Origin: Zerene cesonia
Taxonomy: Eukaryota > Arthropoda > Insecta > Lepidoptera > Pieridae
DNA length: 64,000 bases
Assembly (NCBI RefSeq): GCF_012273895.1
Contig: NC_052115.1
Location: 8,301,183 to 8,365,182 of the forward strand
Reading direction: 5' to 3'
A model generated the notes under the pieces. The model saw nothing but the letters and a program-made list of their open reading frames with translations, was not told where the DNA came from and did not search any database. How positions within the stretch are numbered: position 1 is the stretch's first letter; every line of letters begins with the position of its first letter. A program made the position numbers and the translations under genes. Below, in pieces: positions 1 through 14,100 of the stretch.

Positions 1-80
1 TTATTTATAAGTAGGATATGATATGACGTGTGGTTGAAATCCGTCCAATGAGTTTCTTAAATTCTTGTATTTATTTACTA

Positions 81-280
81 CTAGCTGCGCCTCGCGGTTT
101 CACCCGCGTAAGTCTGTGTTCTGTAGCAATATTGGGATAAAAATTGCCTATGTGTTATTCCAGTTGTCCAGCTATATCCGTACCAAATTGTATTGCAATC
201 GGTTCAGTATTTTTTGCGTGAAAGAGTATCAAACATACACACATCCTCACAAATTTCGCATTTATAATATTAGTAGGATT
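81..280 (+). mobile_element. Short retroposon family 1 (CTAGCTGCGCCTCGCGG ... ATTAGTAGGAT)
   Basis: About 200 bp, from CTAGCTGCGCC to TTTATAATATTAGTAGGAT, with the shared block GGGATAAAAATTGCC. Same family as 8770-8973, 8974-9172, 13427-13634 and 19734-19939. A type very common in Lepidoptera; non-coding. Confidence 0.7.
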
Positions 281-864
281 TAGGAAACAGTGTATCAAAG
301 CTGCAGAATAATTGGAAAATATATACTCTGCATCCCGTTATATGGAAATACACAATTTCTTTCAGTCATTTCCCCCAGCTTCAATATTTGTCAGATGGTA
401 AACCCACTATCTTGAAGAAATTAAAAAGGTTACTTGTTGTAGGGCTGCTGACTCGGCGGCCGAGAGAGATTATTACATCTTAAACGGCGTAATGTATTAT
501 TAACCGACTTTAAAAGAGGTCAATAGTTCAAGGAAATTGTCACCAAGATATTTTATAATACTTATTCTGTTACAGCCCATTGCATATTAACGATAATCGT
601 CGGTTCGATTCCTGCTTCAACCAATGTTTTATCGACCTTTATACGTTTTTCTATCAAATAGTCTGTTGGGGTACCGTCTGATTGTAAAACTATCTGTGAA
701 ATGCATATGCCCCATAACATTTGTATCGATGGATGCTCCATGTCCCCATGTAATATAAATATAAATATTGTATGTAGAACATCCTATGTTATGGATATTA
801 TACATTTAAATGTTATACTTGTTGTAATTTGCTTTTAAAAAGCATGCCATAATAAATAACCTCG

Positions 865-950
865 ATATTTGAGAAATTTTTCTATTCTTTCAAAATTTCT
901 CATTTATAAAGCATTTCAATGCTATAAAAACTAAAAATTAAACCTCGATA
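865..950 (+). mobile_element. Tail fragment of the family 5 SINE body
   Basis: TCTATTCTTTCAAAATTTCT CATTTATAAAGCATTTCAAT GCTATAAAAACTAAAAATT: the body of the 29320-29470 element without its tRNA-like head. Confidence 0.6.
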
Positions 951-2161
951 TTTATTGATTACAAAAAAAAATTCAATTGTTTAACATATCAGTTTATTTG
1001 AATGAAATGCAAATGAAATAAATGTATAAGTAAATGTCAATTTGTTATTTTCTAATGAAAAAAAAAATGTATTATCGATTTCAAAAAAATTGTCATAGTT
1101 AAGAATATCTATATAGATATAATATAAAAAAATAAAATTCTTCAATTTATTTATTCGATTTTATTGATTGAACCTATAGAATAGAACTAATATATACATT
1201 ATAATAATTCACCGCTTAACAAAATTAAATTACTACACATTCCTTATATCAGAATCAATTTAAGCAACGATAATTATTCATAAAGTAAACAATCTTTTAT
1301 ACTATAAAATAGTAAATAATATCATGAATACATCACTTTTATAATCTGTTAAAAAGTCTTTTATTATCTAGGTAACTCCATAATATGGCGGCAAATGCCA
1401 TAATTTTCTATATTCATATGATTAATGACTGAATGAATTACCTTAAAACAATATTGAATCCAATGCACATAATTCGGCTTATAATATATTTAACAAAATA
1501 AAGGTTAAAACCTTTAAAATTAGAACATAAATGTATAAAAACACCTAAAATAATTGAGCTTTTTACAACTATACACACTAAGTACATTTCTAGTAATAAT
1601 TACAATCCTTCACTCAGTTAAAAACTTACAACTATGACTGAAATAAAATATTATTATGGTGAAGTAACATACTCTATGTAAGATTACTAAATATATATTT
1701 AAAAACTTAAAATGAATGCCTAAGTTAATTAAAAACGCTAGAATAACGTACGCACACTTCGATAAAATCAATCAATCACCGGTTTCAGCCGGCTCTGTCG
1801 GTACACAGGGCCACACGCACACACGTGTACATATCATGGCTCAGTAATGAAAACTAGCGATTCCTAAACATCTTTTGATTGTATTCGTAAATAAATCAAT
1901 ATTTAATTACTATATTTCTTGGTAAATTATAAAATGAATTAAAGGAATTTTTGCAAAATCTTTAAACAATTAAGAATCGATCCAGTAGTACCTGAGATTA
2001 GCTGTTTCAAACATACATACTCTTATGTTTTATACTATATAGATACATATTTACAAAATAATGAATACACACTACTACTACACACATGTAATGGCTTGTT
2101 ACAGTAAGTACACCATTTGCTTCAAAGTAACTCATATTTACTACTATAGAACACAATATAA

Positions 2162-5100
2162 TCATACATTTCTCCGACTTATGCTAGCGACGAGATCAAA
2201 TTTGGGGTTAGCTGGTGGGTCTACCTGCTCCGCGGGTGCTTCCGTCACGGCCTTCCACAGTTGGATAACCGGTAACTCGATGATGAGGCACACCGGGATG
2301 CAGACTATGTATGTGACTACTGAACCCACGATAAGAAGAGAGAGCTGAAAAATTGAATCTAAGAATTATCCAGCATCATATTTGTCAGAAAACCTGCGTG
2401 AAATAGTAGCATGCTACTGTGTTTCGTAGGGTGTGTGGAGAAGCCGAGCCGAGGCCTGCTTCCTTTTCCTTACCCGTCCATGTCCACTCCTTCTTTCCAC
2501 TGGTATTTTCCTTATCATCGAGGGATGTATTTGTTGAGGCAGTACCCCTGCGAATGTTCATGGGCAATGGTGATCGCTTACCATCAGGCGACGACCTAAC
2601 TAATTTTAAATTAAATTTATAAACTCAAACTCAAACTCAAACATTTATTCATTCAATTATACTTCTTATAGAAACACTTTTGTATCTTCATTATATTATT
2701 TAAATACACCACTGGTATAGGATTATTAAATAGTAGAAATAGCCTTTATTATGTACAAAATACTTAGAAACGTTATTATATACGAGTATGCATACTGACA
2801 TAGTCACGATCTTTTAGCTATAAGTTATTCTTACCATAGAGAAAATGGATGCATGTCCAAGCTGCGTGTTACTTGCAACGGCGAAGCGGATAATGATGAA
2901 ATGAATCACAAACGCACAGTACGATAGGCGCCCGAGCACGTGGAAACCTCGCCAGCTTAGCAGTTTAAGGACTCCCGCTAAAACAGACAGTATTTTTTAT
3001 TAACAATATTGAGAAATTTATTTTCAACAGACTTAAAAAGAAGAAAGATGCTGATGCCTTCCATTTGGACCCATTTAAATTGGGTTTAGTTCTGACAATT
3101 GAAGGTTTAATTTTTGTTAAAAATAATTATATGGGTGTCGTTCATATCCACCCCTTATATACCTACCCATTAATATCGATAGATAAGAATTATCCTGAAT
3201 AAATCACTCCAAACACAACATATTTATCATGTTTGACTATATGAATATTCGTCAAATTTTGAATTTCGAATTTCGTTCTACAAACGAAAAAGTCTATGAA
3301 TTTCGAATGTTATTCGATTTTCAATTGTAGTGTTCAGTTTCAAATATCGTTCGATCAATATAAAAAAAGAACCCTAATTTCAAATTTGGAATTCTAATGT
3401 ACAATATACTCACACGGACACCTCGCGAACAGTCCGAGCATAAACACGCTGTAGCACATCGCTACGAGCGGCCGGTCGAGCGCCGCGTATATTGCTCCGA
3501 ATACACGTGCCGTTCCTGCCCCACCTGCCTCACTTGCGGCACTTGTGCTTGCAAAGTCCGATAAGAATACTGTGCCGCATAGCGCTACAACGCTGCCCGC
3601 ATGCAGTGACAAGTGGAAGAGGGTTCTGAACCACTGGAACAGAAAGAAGAAAAGTCACTAACGCCACTACATGAATTTCCACGCATTGTGAGATTTTTTT
3701 GGCCCAATGTGTCTTTTCGGTCTTTGATATACATATAGGAATTATTATTAAATGGATATTGGTTTTGCTGACTATGAGAAGATAAAGATTACACTGGAGT
3801 ACCTTCTTCTCACTGAGATTAATGCCAGCCTGTTGTGTATGGTAGAAGATGAAGGCAGTGGCGACCCCGCACACGTAGCCCGGCAGGTTCATCCAGCTGG
3901 GCAGGTACAGCAGCGGTAGGATACGGGAGTCGAGGAACATTGTGCGGAGATCTCTGGAAATATTAGATTGAAATCAGAATATGTTACCTGATAGACAAGG
4001 TATGGGTTTATTTATACCATAATTGTTCTTATATACGTGAAAGTCATGTTTAGCTTGCGAGGTGTGATGTTGATTGATTGTTTTAATCACGGTGCAATTT
4101 GGATTTGCCTAAAGTGTAAAAAAAAATATTTTTTTTAGCATATTCTTTGAATATCCAACTATCTACCGTTTTAATTATTCCAGACATCCTATGATGACTG
4201 GAATAATATAACTGAATTAACAATCTTTCACATGCATAAAAAAAATTCAACTGACTTGAAATTAAGAGAATGTTCACAATTAGACTATATTATATAACAT
4301 TTTTTGCGTCTGTTTTCTACTTAGTTTTCTTTCGACTAGATTTGGATTTTTTTAATTTGAAGGTTGCTGCTTTCCGAGTGGTTCCGGTCTACTTCTGGCA
4401 ACTTGAGGGTGGTTAAGACTTTTTATAAAAAATAATAATACTATGACGGGTTGTGAGAGAAAACCATAAGAGATTTACTATGTCCTACTCACTCAGGCGA
4501 CTGCGCAGTAACAATAGGCGAGAGCTCGTAAAAGTATGTGACACAGCCCGCTGCTACCATCGATCCCAGCATGAGAAGTAGTAGAACCGGCGCTACGGCC
4601 CGCCGGTAGCGCACCAGCACGAACATCAGTAGCATGCCTAGCACGTGGAACTGCATGTCCACTGCCAAGTACCTGTGTTTGGATTTTTTTGGCGATTAAG
4701 GGCTGATTGTTTTAGTGCTCGGTTTTAGTAAAGGAACCATCATTGGTTATATATCACTGTAAGGATAAATTATAGTAGTAAAGATATATAGTATATTAGA
4801 ATATGTACGCGCAAGTGGTTAATAGACAATGGCGGTATATACAGAAAATAAAAAATATGGTTAATAATTTTTAAACCATTTTTTTTAAACAAACGCTCTC
4901 TAATGATCATGGGATCATGTCGAGTAGCACGAATTCGGAGTCCAGTTATTATTTGTCCTTTATAAATTTCATATATACCAGAGATCACTCACCACGTGTG
5001 CCCCATGCAGAACTTGCCAAGCGGCAGGTGGTTATGCACGTAGAGCACGTGGTGCCACCATCGGCTCGCGCAGTCGTGCGCCTCGCGCTGCACCACCCAG

Positions 5101-8100
5101 GCCCACTGCGGGCCCGCGCCCAGCTGTGGGTACCACGCGATCGTGAAGACGAGCGCGAACAGCGCGATTGGAGTTAACCTGCGACAATAATAATTGTTAC
5201 CAATACCAGTCCATATAGCATTCCATTCCGTAGACAACTTATTCGTTATCCGTTCTGTAGTTTCTGCGTGATTGACGGATAAACATTCAAACAAACAAAC
5301 TTTCACATTTATAATATTAGTGTGATAGTGTGATTAGTGTGATTATTGTGGAAGTCGAGTACGTTTCGGCAGGAATTGGACCAGCTCGCAGCGGGGAAGT
5401 ATCATATCAAAGAAAAACGGCGTGAAATAGTAGCATGCCACTGTGTTCCGTAGGGTAAGTGGGGGAGCCGGAGGCTGGTTTCCTTTTCCTCACCCGTCCC
5501 ATTCCATTCCTTCCTTCTAGCCGTTAATCATTTTCTTTTCCCTTACCCCATAAAAGCGGGCAGCGCATTCGCAGAGGCACTACCTTTGCGAATGTTCATG
5601 GGCGGTAGAAGTCGCTTACCATCTGGTGAACCACCAGCTCAGTTACCCGCTATGACATAAAAAAACATTTTTTTCTTTTACTATGAACACGAATACCAGA
5701 ATCAGATTATATCATAATTATATTTCACTAATACTGGTATTAGTGATATATATATACCAGGCCTATACCACTCGATTTGCTTTTTTTTTAATTGTGTGAT
5801 AGGGAAGCGCTTGACTACCAACTCGCCTGCTGGTAAGCGTAGATGGAGCGCGCTTCCCTAGAAGATTCCTGTTCATTCTACTTTTGAAGATCCCCAGATT
5901 ATTTCCGTCAGGGAACACAGACTCAGGAAGCATGTTCAGCTTGCGCGTGCTTCATAGCCAGCTGTGGGTTGTCGACACTATCTCGCGTCGCTAATATATT
6001 TATTGAATTAACTAGGGCTTCAAAATAATATAAAGCAACATAAATTATAGAAAAGCTAGAGGTTGAAAAGAAAGAAAGGATTTTTATATCATAATACTTT
6101 ATATTGTAAAAATGAAAGAAAATTAGCGACACTTTATATATAAATTACATATTAGTTGTAACAGGCAACCCTTCACTCGGTCCCGGTCAAGGGCACATAT
6201 CCTATCGCATTAGTAGAAGACAGTCATTTTACCTGCCCACCTGAAACCTAACCTAAACTTTCACAAATTAAAATTGGTGGTCACAAAACCTTTTCTTCGT
6301 AAAAGCGAAATCACTCTCTTTTACGAAGAAACATGTAACATAATAAACAATTTAATATCATAAAAGCAAAGCAAATCAAGGTTTTCTTACGACACGTCTG
6401 TTATAAAAAGTATCAATAGGTCTTATGACCACCAATTTTAATGATATTTTATTTATTTATAATCTGGCGCACCTCATGATTATTATTTATCGTCATCTGA
6501 TTTTTTTATGATTGGTGTTTACCTCGCTTAACATTATGTTGCAATTCAAAATCATTAAATTAAGTGTCCCCGTGACGATGCTCGCTGTAAAGAGTACGAA
6601 ATGTCAGAATAAATAATATTATGTATAAATCACGTTTGAAATCCGTTTAAGTCTGTAAAGAAAATACAATAGTAAAAGGGGAGAAAGAAAATACGTTGAT
6701 TTCAGGGAAAAATTACACAGATAAGCAAACAGAAAAAACAAACATAGGGAAAGAAAAAGATTTGTAAAGCGTCCTCGAGAAAGGGACGCCAACTCAACTC
6801 CCGTGCTGCAGTAATGCTCTCACAGCCCTGGTTTTCAGTCCGTTTGAACTCCTTAATATAAATTTATCGTCTCTTGCACAACAACACGCAACAGCGGTAC
6901 AAAGTAAGTATATATTATAATTTCCAAAGATGTCCAACCGAGCGGGGCCAGACGCAGCTAATATATTATAGATAATGTACCAGCAATTTTACCTTATCCA
7001 TCTATTTAAAATGCCAAGCAAGCATTTGACGAACGTCAGCGGTTTCTTCTCCGTCACTATGAGAATGACGTATGCTGTCAGGAAACCAGATATAGAGAAA
7101 AAAGCTTGCAGCCACACTGGTGAGTTCAGAACTATCTTCCAAATCAGCTGATCGTATATCTGAAAAAAAAAGTGATTTGAAAATAAACTACTTCTTGCAT
7201 GAATTTCATGTAAGTCAGGAAGCAATAAATAATAACGGTTTCATAAGTTTCCGCGGCTGTTTTAACCGACTTCAAAAAAGAAGGAAGTTCTTAATTCGAC
7301 TGTGTTTTTTATTACCACATACCTTTTTATTGGGTAAATCGAATTGATGGCTCATTTTTTATTTGAAATTTGGTGGCCCCCGTGTGGTCCTATTTAAATT
7401 TGGTTCAGTTCTGACAATTTGAAGTTATAATGTTTTTTTGTTAAAAATAATTATCTGACATTCGCGAGCGAAGCCACAAGCGGGGTATTAGTTATCAAAA
7501 ATAGAATATCGTGTCGCAAGTCAAGGTTGAATGGAATATTACAAAATTCTCTTTAAGTCGAAATCTATAACCATACAAGCAATGTGTAATTTTATTTCGA
7601 AATAACTTCTTATTAGTAAGACATTTAGTTGTTGCATGTTAGGTTATATTGTTAAAATTAGTGTTTGTGTGTTTATAATATCTCGGGAACTGATAATTTA
7701 GACACTAAAGTATACAAAATGTATAACATTGTTTCTCGTCTGAGCACCAATCGACTTATAAGAAGCCTAAACATGTCATTTATACAAACAAAAAATTTTT
7801 CAACATAACTTATTCTCTTATAATTATATGAAATAACAAATTAATAATGTCTTCTTCTCTTTCTGATAATATATATATTCTTTGTCATTTTAACTGATAG
7901 ATTAGCTAATCAGAACATATCCAGAAGTTGTGAAACCGGCCGTAACATGTTGCAAACACAATTATGTAATAAACTAATTTTTGCCCGCGGCTTCGCTCGT
8001 TTACGAATTGTAAAAATAATAAATAAATTATTCAGTGTTTATTCTGAAATCTACATGAGGACATAAAGAATAATATGAGCTTGGTCCAACCGATAAGGAG

Positions 8101-11100
8101 AAGTTCAGAGACAAACTCGATCAAAATAAATATATAATAGCAGTCCGCCCCGGCTTCGTCTGTGTTACATACAATTAAATCAACATACATGCATAACATC
8201 ATATCCAATGGTAAAACAATTTTGAAATCGGCACAGTAGTTTTCAAGATTAGTGCGTTTTCGCCTGATGGTAAGCGATCACCACCGCCCGTGAACATTCG
8301 CAGAGGTAGGACCGCTGCAAATGCGTTGCCCGCTTTTAAGGGTTACGGAATAAGGAAATAATTGACCATAGGAATAAAGAAATGGACTTAAAGGATGAGT
8401 TAAACGATACAGGCCTCCGGCTCCCCCACTCACCAAACGAAACACAGTAGCATGCTACTATTTCACGGCGGTCTTCTGTGGGGGTATGATACCTTATCCG
8501 CTGCGAGCCGACCCAATTCCTACCATCGACTCCCACAGTAATACAGATAATAAGAGAATTATAGATAATAAGATAATAAGAGATTAACAATGTTACATTA
8601 CCTTTTCTATAAACTCAGGGTTGTCGATATACGAGTAGACGTAAATCAGTATGACGTGAGCAAACATCACACATTGCATCCCAATGAATCTATAAACACA
8701 CAGTTAAATGGAAACCTTCATGATACATCAAGTAAAGTAAACATTCTAGAACATTTACATACACAAACACTAGCTACGCCCCGCGGCTTCACCCGCCTAA
8801 GTCCGGATCATGCAGGAATATCGGGATAAAAAGTTGCCTATATGTTATTCAGACTGTTCACCTGTCTACATACCAAATTTCATTTCAATCGGTTCAGTAG
8901 TTTTTGCGTGAAAGAGCAACAAACACACACACACATATCCTTACAAACTTTCGCATTTATAATATTAGTAGGACTAGCTGCGCCCCGCGGTTTCACCCGC
9001 GTAAGTCCGTATCCCGTAGGAATATCGGGATAAAAAGTTGCCTGTATGTTATTCCAGTTGTCCAGCTGTCTAGGTACTAAATTTCATTGTAATCGGTTCC
9101 GTAGTCTTTGCGTGAGAGAGCAACAAACATACACATCCTCACAAACTTTCGCATTTATTATATTAGTAGGATAGGATTGATTGCAACTTAACGTTCTAAC
9201 AATAGATACCCAGTTATCAGTTGGAGCATAAACACATCTCACTGTAAATAAGATGTACAGCATCCACTGAATATCAGTGATATTACGCTGAAATGCCATT
9301 CTGTGTTATTTCACTGATATTCAGTGGATGTTCGTTATATTTATGTATTGTATTTTTAATCGACTTCCAAACACAATAAGGAGACGGTTATATGTTCGTC
9401 TGTATGTATTTTTCAACCGACTTCAAATAAAAAAGGAGGTTTTCAATTATTTTGTTTCTGCATTCGACAAAACTGCTGTGCTGGTGTGATTTTATTTAGT
9501 TTTGGTCTAGTTCTAGAAATTTGAAGAAGATTTAATTTATATTGTTAAAAATAATTATTTACAGAATAATTGAAACTTAGTTATAGCTACGTGGTTAAAT
9601 CAAAATAAAAATTCAGTTTATTTGTTGTTTATAATTACAATATTTACCTGATACCCTCTAAACAGGTTAAGTCTTTCATCCTCTGCTCCTGCCTAGGCTT
9701 GGATCTATCATAAGTGAGTATCTCCCAGTTCTTTTTCAAAGAAAATGCCATTAAAAACCTGTTACCTACAAAATAAATGCAACAAAATATATATCTATAG
9801 TAAAACGATCCGCCCCGGCTTCGCCTGAGGTACCTGCATAGCCAGCACTCAGAGATCTCTCGTAGCTATCCAACGGTGGAGGAATTTTTTAAATCGGTTT
9901 ATTAGTTCCTGAGATAAGCGCGTTCAAACAAACAAATTAACATAGCTACAAGATGGAATTGTATTAAAAGCAAACGCCTGTTAATATCATATTCATCTTT
10001 ATTCATTTTAAACATATTTAGTTCGTATATTTTTATAATATTTTCTGTATGTGTTACTCCACGTATTTTTTTCTTTTTAATGTTTGTTTTATTGAAAACT
10101 AGCTTTCCGCCCGCAATTTTGCCCAGAGTCGCACGAAAGTTTTTATCCTGAATTTTTTTTTCTTTGCTGGTCCCATTTAGATTTGAACTCTGACAAATTG
10201 AAGGTGTTTTGGTATTTGGACAGAACCTACCATCACACTTTCCACATCTATCACCCAGCACATTCAGACCAGTGGCGAGACAAGTCATCACCAAGAGCGC
10301 AATCATCACCACCCCAAGCGCGCGTGATGTGGCTGATGATTGATCACTGCCAGCTACGCTGCACCATTCTGCTGATACCACCTCTGCCTATAGAATATTA
10401 ATAGTGAGCGAGTGTGTAAGTGAGTTATTAAATGAGTGTCTGAATAAGTGAGTAAGGGAGAACCCTAACTTAATTTTGTATTTAGCAACTAAGCCTTTAG
10501 TTTTTTAATGGGTTTTAAAAGGTTTTTATCAAAGAAATAGCATATTTAATATAATAACGGATTTCATACACGGTTTATTCACTTGCAAAGAAGCAGTGGT
10601 GGCATAGTGGGGAGGACCACGGACTTCAAAATCGATAAGTCGGGGCTCGAGACCGGGCGAGCGTGCAGGAAATAAATTGATTTTTCAATTTATCTGCACA
10701 TGTGGATAACATCACCACTGCTTAAAACGGTGAAGGAAAACATCGTGAGGAAACCGTCATGTCCAAGAATCAAAAGTTCGACGACATGTGACATCTGCCA
10801 ACCCGCACTTGGCCAGCGTGGTCGATTATGGCCTGAACCCTCATAGGAGGCCTGTGTCCCAGCAGTGGGAACATATATAGGCTGATGATGAATTATTCAC
10901 TTATTTTATAGCTTGAGGACGAGAAGAGTGGGTCCCGATCAAATTGCAAGTGTGTAATAAATAGTCTTTCATTTCTAAAAAGGTTGGCACGGTCATACAT
11001 TGGATGGGTGACTAATTTGTTTTGTAGATGCTCTTTGGCTTATTTGTAGGTAAGGAACTCTTAGTTTCGCGAGTACGACTGGACTTTTATTATAGAGATT

Positions 11101-14100
11101 CATAAATAAATACTACTATAAGTTCTGGATCAAGGATTGTAAATTGATATTAATGTATTATTTCTTATATTGAGTTTTTATATTTAAGCATATGATAATA
11201 TAGACTAGCTAATAATAAAGATAAAAAGAGTGTGGTTCCTCTCTTGCCCTGACCTTAAAGACTTTGAGTCAAAACACTTTTTTTTCTAACCCTACAGACG
11301 TTTTCCTGTGCTCCTGCCTGTCTATCCTGTTAGACTGAGACGTTAACAATTGTACCAAGGAGGCGTTCAAAAAATATCCATACATTCTCCTTTATAATAT
11401 TAGCTGGATAAATATGGAGATTACCTCCAGACCATAACTCTGTACGCTCTGGTTGACGCAGTGCTGCGCCGCGTCCTGCCAATTCGAAGCGTTGCTATGA
11501 CAACGCGACACACATACACCTCTGTGGACTTGGCTCCTGTTGTAGTGTTTTAGCGTCTGCGAGGAGTAATCCTGTAACAAGGGTTTTGTTTTAAATATAA
11601 GCATTTTTAACACGTGCACAGGTGCTTTGTCAGTTGTAACCTTGAGTTGTTTTTCTTTTGTTTGGCTGGATAGGTAGGTTCTTGTATTCATTTGAAGGTT
11701 ACACGTTCGTGCGTATGCGCTGCCCGCTTTTAGGGGTAAGGGAAGGAACGAACGAACGCTTCGACTGGCAGAAGGACTGGGAAGGGTAAGGAGATAGAAA
11801 CGGGTCTCCGGTTCCATCACTGATCGTACAAACAATTTCAGGTCATTTTCCGTGGTACTTGCCCGATGCGGCCTGGCCCAATTCGTGCCGAGGCACGTAT
11901 AATATATGTGTTATATGAAATCATAATGTGATTAAAAATTGAGTTTAATTTTATGTAATGTAATCATTATTTAATGTTACATAGTGGCTTTTTACTTTCT
12001 AACGTTAAGAGCACTTATTATAAAATTTTAACTTTACTAATTAATAAATCCACAAATTGTTCTGTAGCGCAAGAGAAGCCTCGCCAAAAACTAGTATCAT
12101 AGCGTGTATCACACGAGCGGCGTTACAAAACAAATATTACGTATCACGTCGTCGTCCTTAACCTAGTAAGTTCAAGCACCTTGCATACTCGTCCGAATTA
12201 CACGTTAGCTCATTGAACAATCTAATATTTACGATTGTGGCCTAAATGTTAATAATAATGCGCTAGATGCTAGTTTATCTTGTAGGATGAACTGGTTATA
12301 GCCCGCGGCTTCGCGGTCGAAGGAATTAACGGTTTCCATAATTGTCACTTATTTATTTTATTTATAAGTGAGTGATTGTTGAAGTTTTCAATTTATCTGT
12401 ACATGTGTATAACATAACCACTGATTAAAACGGTGAAGGAAAACATCGTGAGGTAACCGGCATATCCAAGAATCAAAAGTTCGACGACATGTGACATCTG
12501 CCAACCCGCACTTGGCCAGCGTGGTGGATTATGGCCTGAACCCTCACAGGAGGCCCGTGCCCCAGCAGTGGGTATTTAATGTTATATAAATAAATATCCC
12601 GCGTTTTTGAAGTCATTTGAAAATATCCCGCAAACCAACGCTGTCTTAACTAAAAATTATCAATTTAACAATTAACTTAAACGCAATTCAAATTACGATA
12701 ATGAAACAAGCATTATCTGTTAAATCACGATAAAGTAATTACTCAGTAATAACTCTTTTGAGCAATTATTTTTTAAATGAAGCGTCATTCATATCAAAGT
12801 TAGTTTAACTTATTAATTTGAACAATAAGCATTAGCATTTCGTAAGGTCGAGTAATTAGTGCATATGTAATAACACATGGCACAATTTTACCGACGTCCC
12901 AATTAGGAGGTTACTCGACTCTATTTTTGTTGGTTACTTGATAGCTCAGTGACTTTTTAACCGATTGACGCGGTTCATGTTGTGTTTTATAGATTTTATA
13001 TAGATACCATAAGCTTTTTTCGCGTGAAAGAGAATCATCATAATATCATCCATACTTACAAACTTTCGCCTTTATAATTTTGAGACCGGAAGCATGGTTT
13101 GATAAGCATTTCTGTATGGCTTAGTCCTAGAATTTTATGAATCCCTAAAATCATAATAAATGCGAAAGTAACTCTGTCTATATGTCTTTCTTCACTCCTA
13201 AACTAAACAACTGAACCTAATTGGATGTAATTTGGTGTAGAGATAGTTTTATTACTTAAACGCCACGGGAACAAGGGAACTATCTAAACTATGTATAAGT
13301 AAAAAACGGACTGTCTATTTATCCTTTGACTAAGCAAGTGAATCCGCGGGGGAATTTTAATATCAGACTGAATCAAACTGTTCATTTTTATGAATGTGGT
13401 TTATGTGAAGAATAAATTATCTTATATTAGCTGCCCCGCACGGTTTCACCCACGCAAGTCCGTATCCCGTAGGAATATTGGGATAAAAAGTTGCCAGTAT
13501 GTTATTCCAGTTGTCCAGCTGTCTACGTACCAAATTTAATTGCAATCGGTTCAGTAGTTTTCCAGTTTTCAGCGTGAAAGAGCAACAAACACACACATCC
13601 TTACAAACTTTCGCATTTATAATATTAGTAGGATTCAAAACATCATATAAGACCCTTTATAACACAATCAATAACTAATAACTCATACAGTTTCCTAATT
13701 ACGTTCAACCTTGTCCTTCAAAAAGTATACGCGTATGACGTGGTACTGTCGTCCCAATTCAAAATATAGATTTCCTATTATTTAAACCTTGATTACATTT
13801 CCGACAGGCCTGCCTTTCCGAGGCTGATCGTTAGAATTCGATTTGTTATTTTGAAAGCCCATAAGGTGCAATTAATTTTTTATCGTATGAACAAATAAAT
13901 TATTCATTCCCTTCACTTGATAAAAAGATGTATGAAATTTATTTCGAAACATTCGGTTTTTATTATTCTACAATTTATGATTGTTACAACTGATTGATTT
14001 AATGAGTATCGAGGATAGAATACAAGAGAATACAATAATTTCATAAGTTTATCTCATGGATTAAATAATTTCCTTATGTATACTCTGTACCAAATGAGAC

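Larger units (their letters stand above)
1..2161. other. Intergenic, AT-rich, repeat fragments
   Basis: Apart from a SINE copy at 81-280 and a repeat tail at 865-950, I see only A/T-rich sequence. The right end should hold the 3' UTR of the NRF-6-like gene, but no AATAAA lies close to its stop. Confidence 0.5.

Noticed and set aside
3530..3940. 136-aa minus ORF read straight through
   Set aside because: It runs from true exon 10 (3953-3803) through the intron into exon 11 in the wrong frame; splicing gives the correct family sequence.
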